Shown: positions 25,557-34,869 of the stretch, one piece after another
Layout: every line of letters begins with the position of its first letter
How positions within the stretch are numbered: position 1 is the stretch's first letter
Source: Pelagimonas phthalicica
GTDB lineage: Bacteria; Pseudomonadota; Alphaproteobacteria; Rhodobacterales; Rhodobacteraceae
Assembly (NCBI RefSeq): GCF_004364805.1
Contig: NZ_SOAP01000002.1
Location: forward strand, 1,550,001-1,614,000
Direction of reading: 5' to 3'
DNA: 64,000 nucleotides
Made by a program: the position numbers and the translations under genes
The notes under the pieces: model-generated
What the model was told of the DNA's origin: nothing
Databases searched by the model: none
The model's input: the letters and a program-made list of their open reading frames with translations, nothing else

Positions 25557-26855
25557 TTACTTTCTCAATTTCTTAGAATATTGAATGCGTTCCAGCAGTG
25601 CTGAAGCGGGTTCGTCATCTGGATCCTGCGGGACAAGGCGACCTGAGAACGCATCTTTCAGGATCGATTGGCGGAGCGCCGCGGAACGTTTGAGCTCGGT
25701 TTCACACCACTTCTCTAAGTTGATGATTTTTGCAAAAGCTTCATTTACGGCCTCAATGATCTCTGCTTGTTGGTCTTTCGGGGGCAAGGCCACAGGGATG
25801 GATTTAACTTCTCCACTATTGATATTGTGCACACCGCTTGTGGAACGTGCTTGCCGCTCAATTACCTGCCGTGTCTGAGGTGAACTCAATGACATGTTCA
25901 AAAATACTGGAAGGATGCGATCCTGATCGACGCGGAGTCGTATCAAGTATCCGGCGAACGCCATGCCTTCGCCTCTTTCATCGACGACGGCACCACGAGC
26001 AACCAGATTGGCACTACCATTGGAGCGAACAATCAAAATATCTCCACGCTCGAGCGAAAGCTTTGTCTTTTCCCGCTCATTCAAATCAATGTATTTCAGC
26101 TTACCAAGATCAACTTCTCCGCCGACAACGTTGGGAATCCTCAGCACAGCCGTTCCATGCGGCTCAGGGCTGCATTTTTTTGCTGTTCCATAGCGGATAT
26201 CGGTAAGTAGCTCACCCACTTTCAACTCCACCCAGTCAGAGCGCTCTGAATCGGTCAGCTCACCAGTGACGGCGGATTTGAGGATGGATTCGCGGCAGCG
26301 CTTCAGGAGATTCTGCACCTCCCGCACCGCCTCTTCCCCCTTGTCCAGCTGGGCAAACAAGGTCTCGATCTTCTCTACGATCCGCTGCTGCTCGTTGGTC
26401 GGTGCTACTGGAATCTCCAAATCTTTGATCTGGTTGAGGCGCACCCCCTTAACCGTTGTCCCCGTCCCCATCGCTTCGATCCGAGAGGCGATCGAAATCA
26501 GCCATAGTTCAAGAAACGATTTGTCAAGCGCTGCTGAGGGAAACAGCGCCTTCAAGTCCTGGTTGATTGCGGTATCCATCCTGGGCCGGACGACTTTGCC
26601 CAAGCCCATTCGAGTAGCGATGACTACCGTGTCAGCTGGAATCATTTTCGAGCTGCTATTGTCGAGCGCTTCTTGCGTGATATTGAAGCCCGTCTCTGTT
26701 GGTCGAGCGACCTTCATATCCTTAACGGTCATGAGCGGAATAGAGCCCTGAAAATACTCAGGCACGCCTTTTGATGGGGTTCCACCGCCCACAATGCCAT
26801 TTAGCACCTCGCCGAGAGATTGAAGGGACCAGCCTTCTGGCAGTTCCTCCGTCAC
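25557..26855 (-). CDS. hsdS: Type I restriction-modification specificity subunit S
   Basis: 432 residues with the two-fold HsdS layout: first target recognition domain (residues about 5-150), central conserved helix (NEQQRIVEKIETLFAQLDKG), second target recognition domain (about 205-355), distal helix (PKDQQAEIIEAVNEAFAKII). The recognition domains read the two halves of a bipartite DNA target; the helices set the spacing. The start overlaps the hsdR stop by 4 nt (ATGA). The target sequence cannot be derived by eye. Confidence 0.94.
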   Translation of the reverse strand: MTEELPEGWSLQSLGEVLNGIVGGGTPSKGVPEYFQGSIPLMTVKDMKVARPTETGFNITQEALDNSSSKMIPADTVVIATRMGLGKVVRPRMDTAINQDLKALFPSAALDKSFLELWLISIASRIEAMGTGTTVKGVRLNQIKDLEIPVAPTNEQQRIVEKIETLFAQLDKGEEAVREVQNLLKRCRESILKSAVTGELTDSERSDWVELKVGELLTDIRYGTAKKCSPEPHGTAVLRIPNVVGGEVDLGKLKYIDLNEREKTKLSLERGDILIVRSNGSANLVARGAVVDERGEGMAFAGYLIRLRVDQDRILPVFLNMSLSSPQTRQVIERQARSTSGVHNINSGEVKSIPVALPPKDQQAEIIEAVNEAFAKIINLEKWCETELKRSAALRQSILKDAFSGRLVPQDPDDEPASALLERIQYSKKLRK

Positions 26856-29614
26856 GCGACCAGTGCCCCTTGCAGCTCATCCAGCATGTTATTTAACCCG
26901 TCCCCGAACAACGCCCGTGCTTTCAGAATGCCGCCCTTGTCCGACAGGCTCGGCACTTCCATGAAATCGCGTGGCGTGATTTCTGCATTGGCGGCGATGA
27001 ATTCTGCGATCAGCCGCAGCCAGTCCATCTGTTCCGCCGTATAGTCTCTCCCGGCCTTTTTCTCACGTCCGACCCAAAGATTGAAGCGTTGTTTGACGCT
27101 GTCGCCATATGGGGTGAGTTCCTTGTCATACCCCAGAGCAAAGCGGATAAGCGCCACGACCTCGGTCAACTGTTTGTCCACCGGTGCCCCTTTGACCACG
27201 GCGGCATTCACCCGTTTATAGGCCTGCCAGACATCAGCGGTCTGTAGATAGCGTGGCGGATCCTTCATCTTCTGCGTCAGTTCTTTGATCTGCGCATAGG
27301 TCAGACGGCGCTTGCCTGCAGGCTGATTGTAGAGGATTTGCAGCGCGGTGATTTCATCCTTGTTCTCGTCCAGGAACGTTTTGAACGAGTTGATCCGCTC
27401 CTCGGCATGTTTGACGTCAAATTCAGCTGTTCGCAGTTCGTCGGTCGTGACCTCGTCGATGATCATTTCCGTCTTCTGCTTGATGTCCTTGATCAGGTTG
27501 CGAACCTTGGGATCATCAAAGGGCGCGCAGGCGGCATCGGTGAGGTCTTCGATCACCTGAGCTTCCTGCTCCGGTGTGGGTGCATGGCCATGCTTGGTCT
27601 GAATGATCTCTGCCTGCTTGTCCGGGTCGATGGCATCAAGAAGCGCGTTGGACAGGTCTCGTGGTGTCTTACCACCGGTCATATCAGCGATACGTTTTCT
27701 ATCCTCATCCTCCAGCTTGCGGTCCAGCACCGCAAGACGTCCAGCCAGGGACGAAAGCGCATCCTCGTCACGCCGGCCTTGGGCAATCTGGTCGATCAGC
27801 TTGTCGAAACTGACGGACTTCTTGCGCTCCAGCGGCTGGCTGGCGTTTTTCTTGGTCTCGGTCACGCCGACGGCGTCGATCAGGATGAAACGGGTTTTGG
27901 TCTGGGCATCTGGCGTGACCTGTTTCAGGTCAGCATCCGGGATGGTGCGCACGCCACGACCCTTCATCTGCTCGTAATAGCCCTCTGACTTCACGTCTCG
28001 CATGAAGATCAAAACCTCGACAGGTTTGATATCCGTGCCGGTAGCGATCATGTCGACGGTAACCGCAATGCGCGGGAATGGATCCACACGGAACGCCTTG
28101 ATCATCGCCTTGGGGTCCTCGCCCGTATTGCGGTAAGTAATCTTCTTGGCAAAGTCGTTACCCTCGCCAAAGACCTCACGTGCAATGTGCACGATTTCTT
28201 CAGCGTGGTTGTCATCCTTGGCGAAGATCAGCGTCTTTGGCAGCCATTCGCCAGTGCGATCAGGGAAAAGTTCGTTGAACACACGATCCTTGTAGGTCTG
28301 TAGCACAGTGCGGATTTGGTTTGGAGCCACGACAGAGCGGTCGAGTTCCTTGGCTGTGTAATCGAGATCGGCATCCAGCTCGCGATACCTGACTGCGCGT
28401 GTGCGCTTGTCACGCACCGGCACCTGAAAGTCACTATCCTGCACCTCCACCTTGCTGCCTTCTTCAGTCACCTTGGTGCGGATCGAATAGATTTCGTAAC
28501 CCACATTCACCCCGTCCGCCACGGAACGCTCATACGGGTAATCCGCCACGAGGTTCTGATTGAAGAACCCAAGCGTATGCTTTGATGGGGTAGCGGTCAG
28601 GCCGATAATGGAGGCATCGAAATACTCAAGAACCTGTCGCCAAAGGCCATAGATGGAGCGGTGACACTCATCTGTAACGATAAAATCAAACGTCTCGATT
28701 GGGATCTGAGGGTTGTATTTGATCGGGGGGATTTCCCCCTCTTCTTGCTCCCAAGTCTCGAAGGCGGATGTTTCTTCCTGATCGCCTTCGATTTCCTCAC
28801 CCCGAAGCATCGAATAAAGACGCTGGATGGTCGTGATGACGACCTTTGCATCGGGGTCGATCCGATGAGAGTGGAGGTGCTGCACAATGTATGTATCTGT
28901 GAACCTGTTTGCTGCACCTGGTGGCTGGTAGTTTTGAAACTCTTTGAGGGTCTGGTCACCGAGATTGTTTCGATCGACTAGAAACAGAATCCGCTTGGCT
29001 TTTGCATGCTTGATCAGACGGTAGCTGAAGGAACATGCGGTAAAGGTCTTGCCCGCCCCGGTGGCGAGTTGGATCAGTGACCGAGGGCGGTCTTCCGCGA
29101 GGGATTTTTCCAAACCTTGGATCGCGTCAGTCTGGCAGTCTCGAAGGCCGGACGAATCAAGCGGCGGTAGCGACTGCAAACGGCCCCTCAAAGTGCCATC
29201 GTCCTGTACCCATTCGAGAAGCGTTTCGGGTTTGTGGAAGGAAAAAACGCGGCGCGAACGGGGCTTGGGATCCCTCAAAAATCGGAAAAAAGTCTCGTCA
29301 CTCGTGCTTTCGTAATCGAAGACAAGAATGCTGTCCCATTTGGCCAAGTGCTCAGGAAGCGCAGCCATGTATTTTTCCGACTGTTCCGCTACTCCGCTCA
29401 AGGTTACGCCGGCTTTTTTCGCCTCGATCACACCAGCCGCCTTGCCACCGATGAACAGTAAATAGTCGCAAGGCCCTGACTTCAATTGAAATTCCCGAAC
29501 AGCTACGCCAAGGGCTGCGTTGCGATTGCAGTCCTGGTTGTCCTGGATTTCCCAACCAGCAAGGCTCAAAGCTTCGTCTATTTTTTTCCGCGCGATTTTT
29601 TCAGGGGTGGTCAT
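26852..29614 (-). CDS. hsdR: Type I restriction endonuclease subunit R (EcoEI-like)
   Basis: 920 residues. The N-terminal nuclease of PD-(D/E)xK type has Asp50 in PCDYLLF and E64-x-K66 in VIEAKK. SF2 translocase follows with Walker A ATGAGKT (184-190) and DECH (315-318), then motif III region GLTATPS and a C-terminal EcoEI_R-type helical domain. First gene of the minus-strand RM operon; all catalytic motifs look intact. The protein pumps DNA towards the complex and cuts distant from the recognition site. It is followed at once by hsdS. Confidence 0.95.
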   Translation of the reverse strand: MTTPEKIARKKIDEALSLAGWEIQDNQDCNRNAALGVAVREFQLKSGPCDYLLFIGGKAAGVIEAKKAGVTLSGVAEQSEKYMAALPEHLAKWDSILVFDYESTSDETFFRFLRDPKPRSRRVFSFHKPETLLEWVQDDGTLRGRLQSLPPLDSSGLRDCQTDAIQGLEKSLAEDRPRSLIQLATGAGKTFTACSFSYRLIKHAKAKRILFLVDRNNLGDQTLKEFQNYQPPGAANRFTDTYIVQHLHSHRIDPDAKVVITTIQRLYSMLRGEEIEGDQEETSAFETWEQEEGEIPPIKYNPQIPIETFDFIVTDECHRSIYGLWRQVLEYFDASIIGLTATPSKHTLGFFNQNLVADYPYERSVADGVNVGYEIYSIRTKVTEEGSKVEVQDSDFQVPVRDKRTRAVRYRELDADLDYTAKELDRSVVAPNQIRTVLQTYKDRVFNELFPDRTGEWLPKTLIFAKDDNHAEEIVHIAREVFGEGNDFAKKITYRNTGEDPKAMIKAFRVDPFPRIAVTVDMIATGTDIKPVEVLIFMRDVKSEGYYEQMKGRGVRTIPDADLKQVTPDAQTKTRFILIDAVGVTETKKNASQPLERKKSVSFDKLIDQIAQGRRDEDALSSLAGRLAVLDRKLEDEDRKRIADMTGGKTPRDLSNALLDAIDPDKQAEIIQTKHGHAPTPEQEAQVIEDLTDAACAPFDDPKVRNLIKDIKQKTEMIIDEVTTDELRTAEFDVKHAEERINSFKTFLDENKDEITALQILYNQPAGKRRLTYAQIKELTQKMKDPPRYLQTADVWQAYKRVNAAVVKGAPVDKQLTEVVALIRFALGYDKELTPYGDSVKQRFNLWVGREKKAGRDYTAEQMDWLRLIAEFIAANAEITPRDFMEVPSLSDKGGILKARALFGDGLNNMLDELQGALVA

Positions 29615-30099
29615 AATTACCTCGGAAAAAGAACAACTTTTTTAACCTACCGATTGGCAGCACAACCTCAAGTAAAACTGGATCATGTGCAGGCTGAAAA
29701 TCTGGGAGTTGAATTCTGAGCCGGAAAACTTGATTATTCCGGCGTCGAACTTCAGCTGCTAACCCCAGTGCGATTGGCATCGTCGACTGCAAGTCAGGGA
29801 AGCTCCTCGAACGAAGAGCTGCAGCGCCGAGCACTGGAGTGAAAGAATAGCGCGAGGCGCGCTTTCAGCGGAACCGTATCCAAGTTCGCGTAATTGGCCT
29901 TGATGGGCAAATTACAGCGCTTGCTTGGAGCGGCCCTCTCGAAGGTGCCATGAATGAAGATTCACTTCCCCCCGTTCAGTTCCCACATAACACCTAAAAA
30001 AGTTCGAGGTCGGACTTTGGTTTCCGGAAAACTAGCCAATCTTTTGTTCACAGGGTGCTCAGGAAAGCCAAAATCGCCCTCCAACATCGTTGTCTTGTC
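29615..30099. other. Non-coding spacer between RM operon and TIR/patatin cassette
   Basis: About 485 bp between the hsdR start and the inverted repeat at 30100. It should hold the hsdR promoter on the minus strand. I see no supported gene, RNA or strong terminator hairpin. Confidence 0.5.
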
Positions 30100-30120
30100 G
30101 GGTGCCAAGTGGTGGCACCC
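30100..30120. repeat. Perfect inverted repeat upstream of a small gene
   Basis: GGGTGCCA (30100-30107) and TGGCACCC (30113-30120) around a 5-nt centre. It lies 41 bp before the start of the 52-codon frame at 30161. No T-run follows, so a rho-independent terminator is less likely than an operator or an RNA hairpin. Confidence 0.6.
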
Positions 30121-30160
30121 AAAGGTTGATGGCTGACGGCCTTCAAAAAAGGAGATGGCG

Positions 30161-30319
30161 ATGAGTGAGCTCTTAGATGCGGCAAAATTCTACGTTTCGG
30201 GCACAGCAAGCAATCCCAGTCAAGCCCCATCAGTGACGCTCGATATCGAACGTTATCAGCATTTTCTCGAAGCACCTGTGCTTTCGGATAGGGCAACTGG
30301 TTTGCCTGGCACACGCTGA
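30161..30319 (+). CDS. Small protein of unknown function, 52 residues
   Basis: Starts MSELLDAAKFYVSGTASNPS and ends RATGLPGTR. A good ribosome site (AAGGAG, about 8 nt upstream) and an inverted repeat before it support expression. No cysteine, no membrane segment. I do not recognise it; it could be a truncated gene, since the codons beyond its stop do not continue a recognisable protein. It stands 215 bp before the TIR-like gene on the same strand and could be its first gene. Confidence 0.45.
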   Translation: MSELLDAAKFYVSGTASNPSQAPSVTLDIERYQHFLEAPVLSDRATGLPGTR

Positions 30320-30534
30320 GGCAATCCAAAAGCCCGGCCCAACTGCCAAGTTGCAAATGCTTCTCTGCGCGCCTGGCGTTTCTAGAAACCCGACTAGCAG
30401 ACCAGGTTATCAACCGAAAATCACTTGACTTGAAAACCCTGTTTCCCAGTTTTCCGAACTTAAGATATAAGCAGACAAAGAAAGCGGCTCATGGCCTCTG
30501 CCGCTATACTGGCAACCAGTCTCAAGGAGTAATC

Positions 30535-30954
30535 GTGCGCTATCGAATTTTCATCAGTCATGCTTGGGCGTATCGAGAAACATACTGGTCAATCCGAGCA
30601 ATGCTCGACAAAGCTACGGCCACCTATTCTGATTTTGACTACGTGGACTACAGTATCCCCGATCACAACCCTATACTAAGTACCAAGGGGGCTCTGCTGA
30701 CTGGTCCTCGCCTTCTCGCTAAGGCTATTCAGACAAGGATCGACCAAAGTTCAGTTGTTCTGGTTCCGGCCCGGATGTTCGTCAATCATAGCGATTGGGT
30801 TTTGAAGGAAATCGATTATGCGATTGCGAAGCGTTACCGCGTGATTGCCCTTCGCTCAAGATCTACTTTGCGCGTGCCGACGGGGCTCATTCAGAGAGTT
30901 GGCAGTTCAATCGACGCGAATTACCGATCACTCTACGCGGCGATTACTTCGTAG
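30535..30954 (+). CDS. TIR-like (ThsB/DUF1863-type) protein
   Basis: 139 residues from a GTG at 30535, chosen because AAGGAG lies 5 nt upstream and the domain starts immediately (YRIFISHAWAYRETYW). Further motifs are DYVDYSIPDHNPI and a Trp/Glu helix (SDWVLKEIDYAIAKRY), the pattern of the MTH538-type TIR-like domain found in ThsB of Thoeris. ThsB proteins sense infection and make a cyclic ADP-ribose signal from NAD+. No ThsA (Sir2/SLOG or other) gene is adjacent; instead a nucleotide-binding/TPR protein and a patatin follow. I infer that this TIR may produce a signal for one of those neighbours. Confidence 0.78.
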   Translation: MRYRIFISHAWAYRETYWSIRAMLDKATATYSDFDYVDYSIPDHNPILSTKGALLTGPRLLAKAIQTRIDQSSVVLVPARMFVNHSDWVLKEIDYAIAKRYRVIALRSRSTLRVPTGLIQRVGSSIDANYRSLYAAITS

Positions 30955-31015
30955 AAAAGCATAGAAAATGGGCTTGCCAGGTGAACGCCTCAATGCTGGT
31001 CAGGTGGAGTTAAGT

Positions 31016-32263
31016 ATGACCAAAAAGTGCTTTGTTGTCATGGGTTTCAACCAGAAAACAGATCCGATTACTGCGCGGGTTTTGGATCTTGATAAGACAT
31101 ACAAGGGCATAATCAAGCCCGCGGCCGAAGCGGCAGGATTTGAATGTGTTCGCGCTGACGAAATACAGCATTCTGGCGTAATCGATGTGCCAATGTACCA
31201 ATTCTTGCAGGATGCAGATTTGGTTATCGCAGACTTGTCAACGTTGAATCCTAACGCATTTTTCGAGCTTGGTGTCCGCTATGCATTAAAGCGGCGAAAG
31301 ACCATCGTTATTGCAGAAAACGGCTTCGCGAATCCATTTGATACAAACCACATTGTAGTTCGCCGCTACCAACATGATGGGTTAGTTTTGGACTTTGAGG
31401 TTGTCGAAAGTTTCAGAGCAGAGTTGACGGAGTTAATAAAGGCAGTAGATGAGGCCGATCAAGACGACAGCCCTGTTTTCCAGTTTCTTGGAAATGTTGA
31501 GGATGTGGACTTCAATAAGGATTCGGTTTCTGAAGCAGTGGATGAAGCTGCCTACTTCCCTCTTATCGAACAAGCAAAGTCTCTACGGTCTCAAGGAAAG
31601 TTCGCAGAAATGTCTGCAGTCCTTGAAGCAATTCGTATCTCCCAAGGCGAAGATGTGGACCCTTATATCCTACAGCAATTAGCACTTGCACACTACAAGT
31701 CTGAACATCCGAACAAGCGCGCCGCGTTAGAAAAGGCAAAAGACGTACTGGCAGACCTGAAACCTGAACAATCGCTAGATGCGGAGACAATTGGGCTGTG
31801 GGGCGCAGTTCACAAACGCCTTGCTGGCTTAGATAGCCTAGATGAAAACGAACGAACGAATGCGCTTGATGTCGCGATTGACGCACTCTATCGAGGTTTT
31901 TACCTGCTAAATGATTACTACAACGGGATAAATGCAGCGTTCCTCTTAGACCTTCGTGCAAGTCGTTTTAACGTGGACGCACACGAAGCTGTTGCCGATC
32001 GCGTACAGGCTCGACGACTTCGGGTTAGAGTGAAGGAAATCACCGATAAGCTCCTCAGCGAACAGGTTGCGGGAGAAAGTGAGCTGAACCGTGTGCAAAA
32101 TAGATATTGGATCGAAGCGACCAAGGTCGAAGCTATGTTTGGTTTGGGCGAAGAAGCTGAAGCTTCGGCTTTGCTCGGCAGACTTAGATCTTACGACGGG
32201 ATAGAGAGCTGGATGATTGATACAACGGTAAATCAGTTGGAGAAATTGGGCGAATTACTCTGA
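31016..32263 (+). CDS. Nucleotide-binding (deoxyribosyltransferase-like) domain with TPR-like helical tail
   Basis: 415 residues from the ATG at 31016 (GGAG 6 nt before). The N-terminal 130 residues form a Rossmann-like domain: CFVVMGFN, IIKPAAEAAGFECVRADEI, YQFLQDADLVIADLSTLNP and NAFFELGVRYAL. This is the nucleoside-deoxyribosyltransferase/SLOG-like pattern seen in conflict systems as a nucleotide sensor or hydrolase. The rest is helical repeats similar to the TPR/MAP3K TRAF-binding type. It lies 62 bp after the TIR-like gene and 55 bp before the patatin gene, so the three are one unit. Sensor of a TIR-made nucleotide, or an NAD-consuming effector, are both possible. Confidence 0.72.
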   Translation: MTKKCFVVMGFNQKTDPITARVLDLDKTYKGIIKPAAEAAGFECVRADEIQHSGVIDVPMYQFLQDADLVIADLSTLNPNAFFELGVRYALKRRKTIVIAENGFANPFDTNHIVVRRYQHDGLVLDFEVVESFRAELTELIKAVDEADQDDSPVFQFLGNVEDVDFNKDSVSEAVDEAAYFPLIEQAKSLRSQGKFAEMSAVLEAIRISQGEDVDPYILQQLALAHYKSEHPNKRAALEKAKDVLADLKPEQSLDAETIGLWGAVHKRLAGLDSLDENERTNALDVAIDALYRGFYLLNDYYNGINAAFLLDLRASRFNVDAHEAVADRVQARRLRVRVKEITDKLLSEQVAGESELNRVQNRYWIEATKVEAMFGLGEEAEASALLGRLRSYDGIESWMIDTTVNQLEKLGELL

Positions 32264-32317
32264 AGGTCTCAACCAGCTTAGGGTTTCTTGGAATATTGAT
32301 TTAATGGGGGTGAAGCA

Positions 32318-33478
32318 TTGACCTATAAAATCCTGACTAGAGATGAACACTTCCAAAAGCCGGGGGGCAAACGCATCTTGACACTAGATGGCGGTGGCCT
32401 TCGAGGCATCGTGACCCTAGGATATCTTAAACGCGTCGAAGAAATTCTTCGCGCCAGAGTTGGTAACAACGACAATTTCCGACTTGCGCACTACTTCGAT
32501 TTAATCGCTGGGACATCGACGGGAGCAATCATCGCTGCTGGATTAGCAAGAGGAATGACAGTCGGCGAAATCACCGACATCTACATGAAGCTCGGTCGCG
32601 AGGTTTTCTATAAGAGCATGTGGCGACACGGTGTTTTGCGGGCTCGCTATAGCCACAAAAAACTCACCTCTCATCTCAAAGCAGTTCTTGGTGAAGAGAC
32701 TACTTTGGGAAGCGAAGAGCTTCAAACCGGGCTTCTGGTTGTGACAAAGCGTATGGACACAGGCAGCACTTGGGCTCTCGGTAACAATCCCAAAGGCGCA
32801 TACTATGAAGCACAGCCAGAAGACCAATGGGGATCGAACAAGAACTATCCTTTGTGGAGGGTTGTTCGCGCCTCCACTGCGGCACCAAGTTTCTTCAAGC
32901 CGGAGCAAATCAGAATTAGCGAAGCCATCGGGCCAGAACAGGTTGTCGGCGAGTTTGTCGATGGTGGCGTAAGCCCTTTCAACAATCCGACACTGCAAGC
33001 CTTTATGTATGCGACGCTGAGTGGTTACAGGGTCAACTGGCAAGCGGGAGCGGATCGTATGCTGGTCGTGTCGATCGGAACGGGAAGGGGCGATCCAAGC
33101 AAAGAGCCTACATGGATTTCCGCAAAGGGCGCTGTGCAGTCGTTGCTTTCACTGATGGACGATGCCGGGGCACTCGTAGAGACGATGGCGCAATGGCTAT
33201 CAACGGGTGAAACTCATCGAAAGATTGATCGCGAACTCGGAGACCTAGCCAGCGACAATATTGGTGGCGCACCGCAATTTAGGTATGCTCGGTTTGATTT
33301 GCAGCTATTGCGCGAGCAGGTCGACAAACTCAAACCCGGGATCTCCATCGAGCTCTTGGAAAACCTGACGGTAATGGATGAACCCAAGAACATGTCAATC
33401 CTCTACGAATTGGCTACCCTAGACGCGCAAAACAAGGTGTTGGATCAGCTCTTTCCTGAGGCTTTCGATCTCACCTAG
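32318..33478 (+). CDS. Patatin-like phospholipase (CapV-like effector)
   Basis: 386 residues from a TTG at 32318 after GGGGGTGAAG. Patatin motifs are complete: oxyanion loop DGGGLRG (24-30), nucleophile GTSTG (65-69, Ser67) and catalytic Asp in VDGG (Asp215). No signal peptide or membrane span, so cytosolic. Bacterial patatins in immune operons (for example CapV of CBASS) destroy the inner membrane when a nucleotide signal appears. The gene sits downstream of a TIR-like and a nucleotide-binding protein, which fits an effector role. No CD-NTase gene is near, so it is not classical CBASS. Confidence 0.88.
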   Translation: MTYKILTRDEHFQKPGGKRILTLDGGGLRGIVTLGYLKRVEEILRARVGNNDNFRLAHYFDLIAGTSTGAIIAAGLARGMTVGEITDIYMKLGREVFYKSMWRHGVLRARYSHKKLTSHLKAVLGEETTLGSEELQTGLLVVTKRMDTGSTWALGNNPKGAYYEAQPEDQWGSNKNYPLWRVVRASTAAPSFFKPEQIRISEAIGPEQVVGEFVDGGVSPFNNPTLQAFMYATLSGYRVNWQAGADRMLVVSIGTGRGDPSKEPTWISAKGAVQSLLSLMDDAGALVETMAQWLSTGETHRKIDRELGDLASDNIGGAPQFRYARFDLQLLREQVDKLKPGISIELLENLTVMDEPKNMSILYELATLDAQNKVLDQLFPEAFDLT

Positions 33479-33502
33479 TTTCAGCTTGCAAAGGAACGAA
33501 AT

Positions 33503-33904
33503 ATGCCGACCCTAAAGCGATACCGTAGGCGTGAGATGACGACCGTCATAGCGGTTCAAATCGCTTTGGATACGGAAGGCTTTTCTTACAAGAAATGGGG
33601 CGATGTTCAGGTTGCACGAGCCGGAGACTGGCTCGTCAACAACAACGGCAACGCATATACGATTGACCGTGAAATTTTCGAGAAGACTTATAGTCAAGTT
33701 AGCGACGGGGTCTATGAGAAGACCGGGCTTGTTTGGGCCGAGAGAGCTCAAAAAGCAGGAAAGGTCCGCTCAACCTCGGGATTTACCAACTATCATGCCG
33801 GCGACTTTGTTGTTTTTAATGACGAAGACAGGACCGATGGATGGGCAATGAGGGAAGAAGAGTTCAAAAGACTCTACGAACTTAACGAAGACAGCGACGT
33901 CTAG
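33503..33904 (+). CDS. Small PGDYG-like protein, last gene of TIR/patatin cassette
   Basis: 133 residues with AAAGGA before the ATG. Two similar halves carry VARAGDWLVNNNGNAYTIDR and NYHAGDFVVFNDE, the A-G-D-W/F-x-V pattern of PGDYG-type small beta domains, plus DGWAMREEEFKRLYEL. Such domains occur next to conflict-system genes, but their function is unclear to me. It starts 24 bp after the patatin stop. A regulatory or immunity-like partner of the patatin is possible. Alternative start at the internal ATG (MTTVIAVQ) would remove 11 residues. Confidence 0.6.
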   Translation: MPTLKRYRRREMTTVIAVQIALDTEGFSYKKWGDVQVARAGDWLVNNNGNAYTIDREIFEKTYSQVSDGVYEKTGLVWAERAQKAGKVRSTSGFTNYHAGDFVVFNDEDRTDGWAMREEEFKRLYELNEDSDV

Positions 33905-34047
33905 AAAACAGGTGTACTATGAAGAGCAAGGAATTTGTTTGACCTGCCAAGTTCGCAGCGCTTGCCTATTACCCAGGTACAGATCAAAGTGGTGCAAGCG
34001 CGATTGATCATGAGTTAGGCGTACTGACCCAGCGTAATCTGCTCAGG

Positions 34048-34869
34048 TTAAGCTGCAAATTTGAATGCCTCGACGGGCGTGCGCATTGCAAGGGCCTGAT
34101 GAGGGCGGCGGTTGTTATAGAACTGTATCCATGCACCAATTGCGCGGCTGGCATGTGCAAGGCCCAAAAATCGCTGTCGAAGCACACATTGCTCTTTCAG
34201 CGACCGGATCAATCGTTCCATCGTGTCGTTCTGCTGTGGGCAGTGTGGGTTTATGAACTCCTGCTAGAGGCCAAAACTTTTGATCAAAGCCGTGTACTTG
34301 CGAGATATACAAACCAGCCCTTTGTCACTTCGCAGAAGAAAGGGCATCTCTACTTTGCCCAGCGTACTAAAGCGCGCGATGAGAGCATGCTCAAAGGCGA
34401 ATGCAGCAGTAATCGCCTTTCCGGATCGAGACAGGTGCCATCCAAGCAGTTCGAGGCGGTGGCAGTCCACAACCAAGGCAACCGTACACCAGCCGTCCTT
34501 GCCACCCCACACGCGTGCAAGGTCAGTGGCCCAACGTTCATTAGGTTCCTGCGCGACAGATGGTAGGGCTTGGATGCGGGGACGAGCACCCGTCGGGCGT
34601 TTCCGAACCTGCCAGTCCTTCAACTGAAAGACCCGCTGCACCGTATTTTTATTGCCCCCCTAAAGGTAAGTGACGATACGGTAGCCAAACGAAGGGTTTT
34701 CCTCAATCACCGCTTTGATGGGATCGACAAACGTGCTGTTCAGTTTTGGGGCAGCCTTGCTTGGCTTGAAGTACACAGTCCGCCGGGGCACGCCGAACCA
34801 GGCACAGAGTTTGCTGATCGAGATCACGTCTCCATCCGGCCGCAGGCCCTCATGAAGCGTCCGGATCAT
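34048..34869 (-). pseudogene. IS3-family orfB (DDE integrase), two in-frame stops
   Basis: Reading from the ATG at 34869: HTH_21-like start (MIRTLHEGLRPDGDVISISK), a TAG stop after GYRIVTYL, then VQRVFQLKDWQVRKR and the catalytic core (NERWATDLARVW with the first Asp, YNNRRPHQALAMRTP at the C-terminus). A second TAG lies after IKSFGL at about 34264. Without suppression no functional transposase can be made. Confidence 0.75.

Noticed and set aside
27338-27988. Plus-strand open frame of 216 codons
   Set aside because: Antisense to the C-terminal region of hsdR, whose motifs and length are normal.
30535-33904. Classical Thoeris or CBASS system
   Set aside because: No ThsA gene and no CD-NTase gene are in the cassette, so neither name is justified despite the ThsB-like TIR and the patatin.
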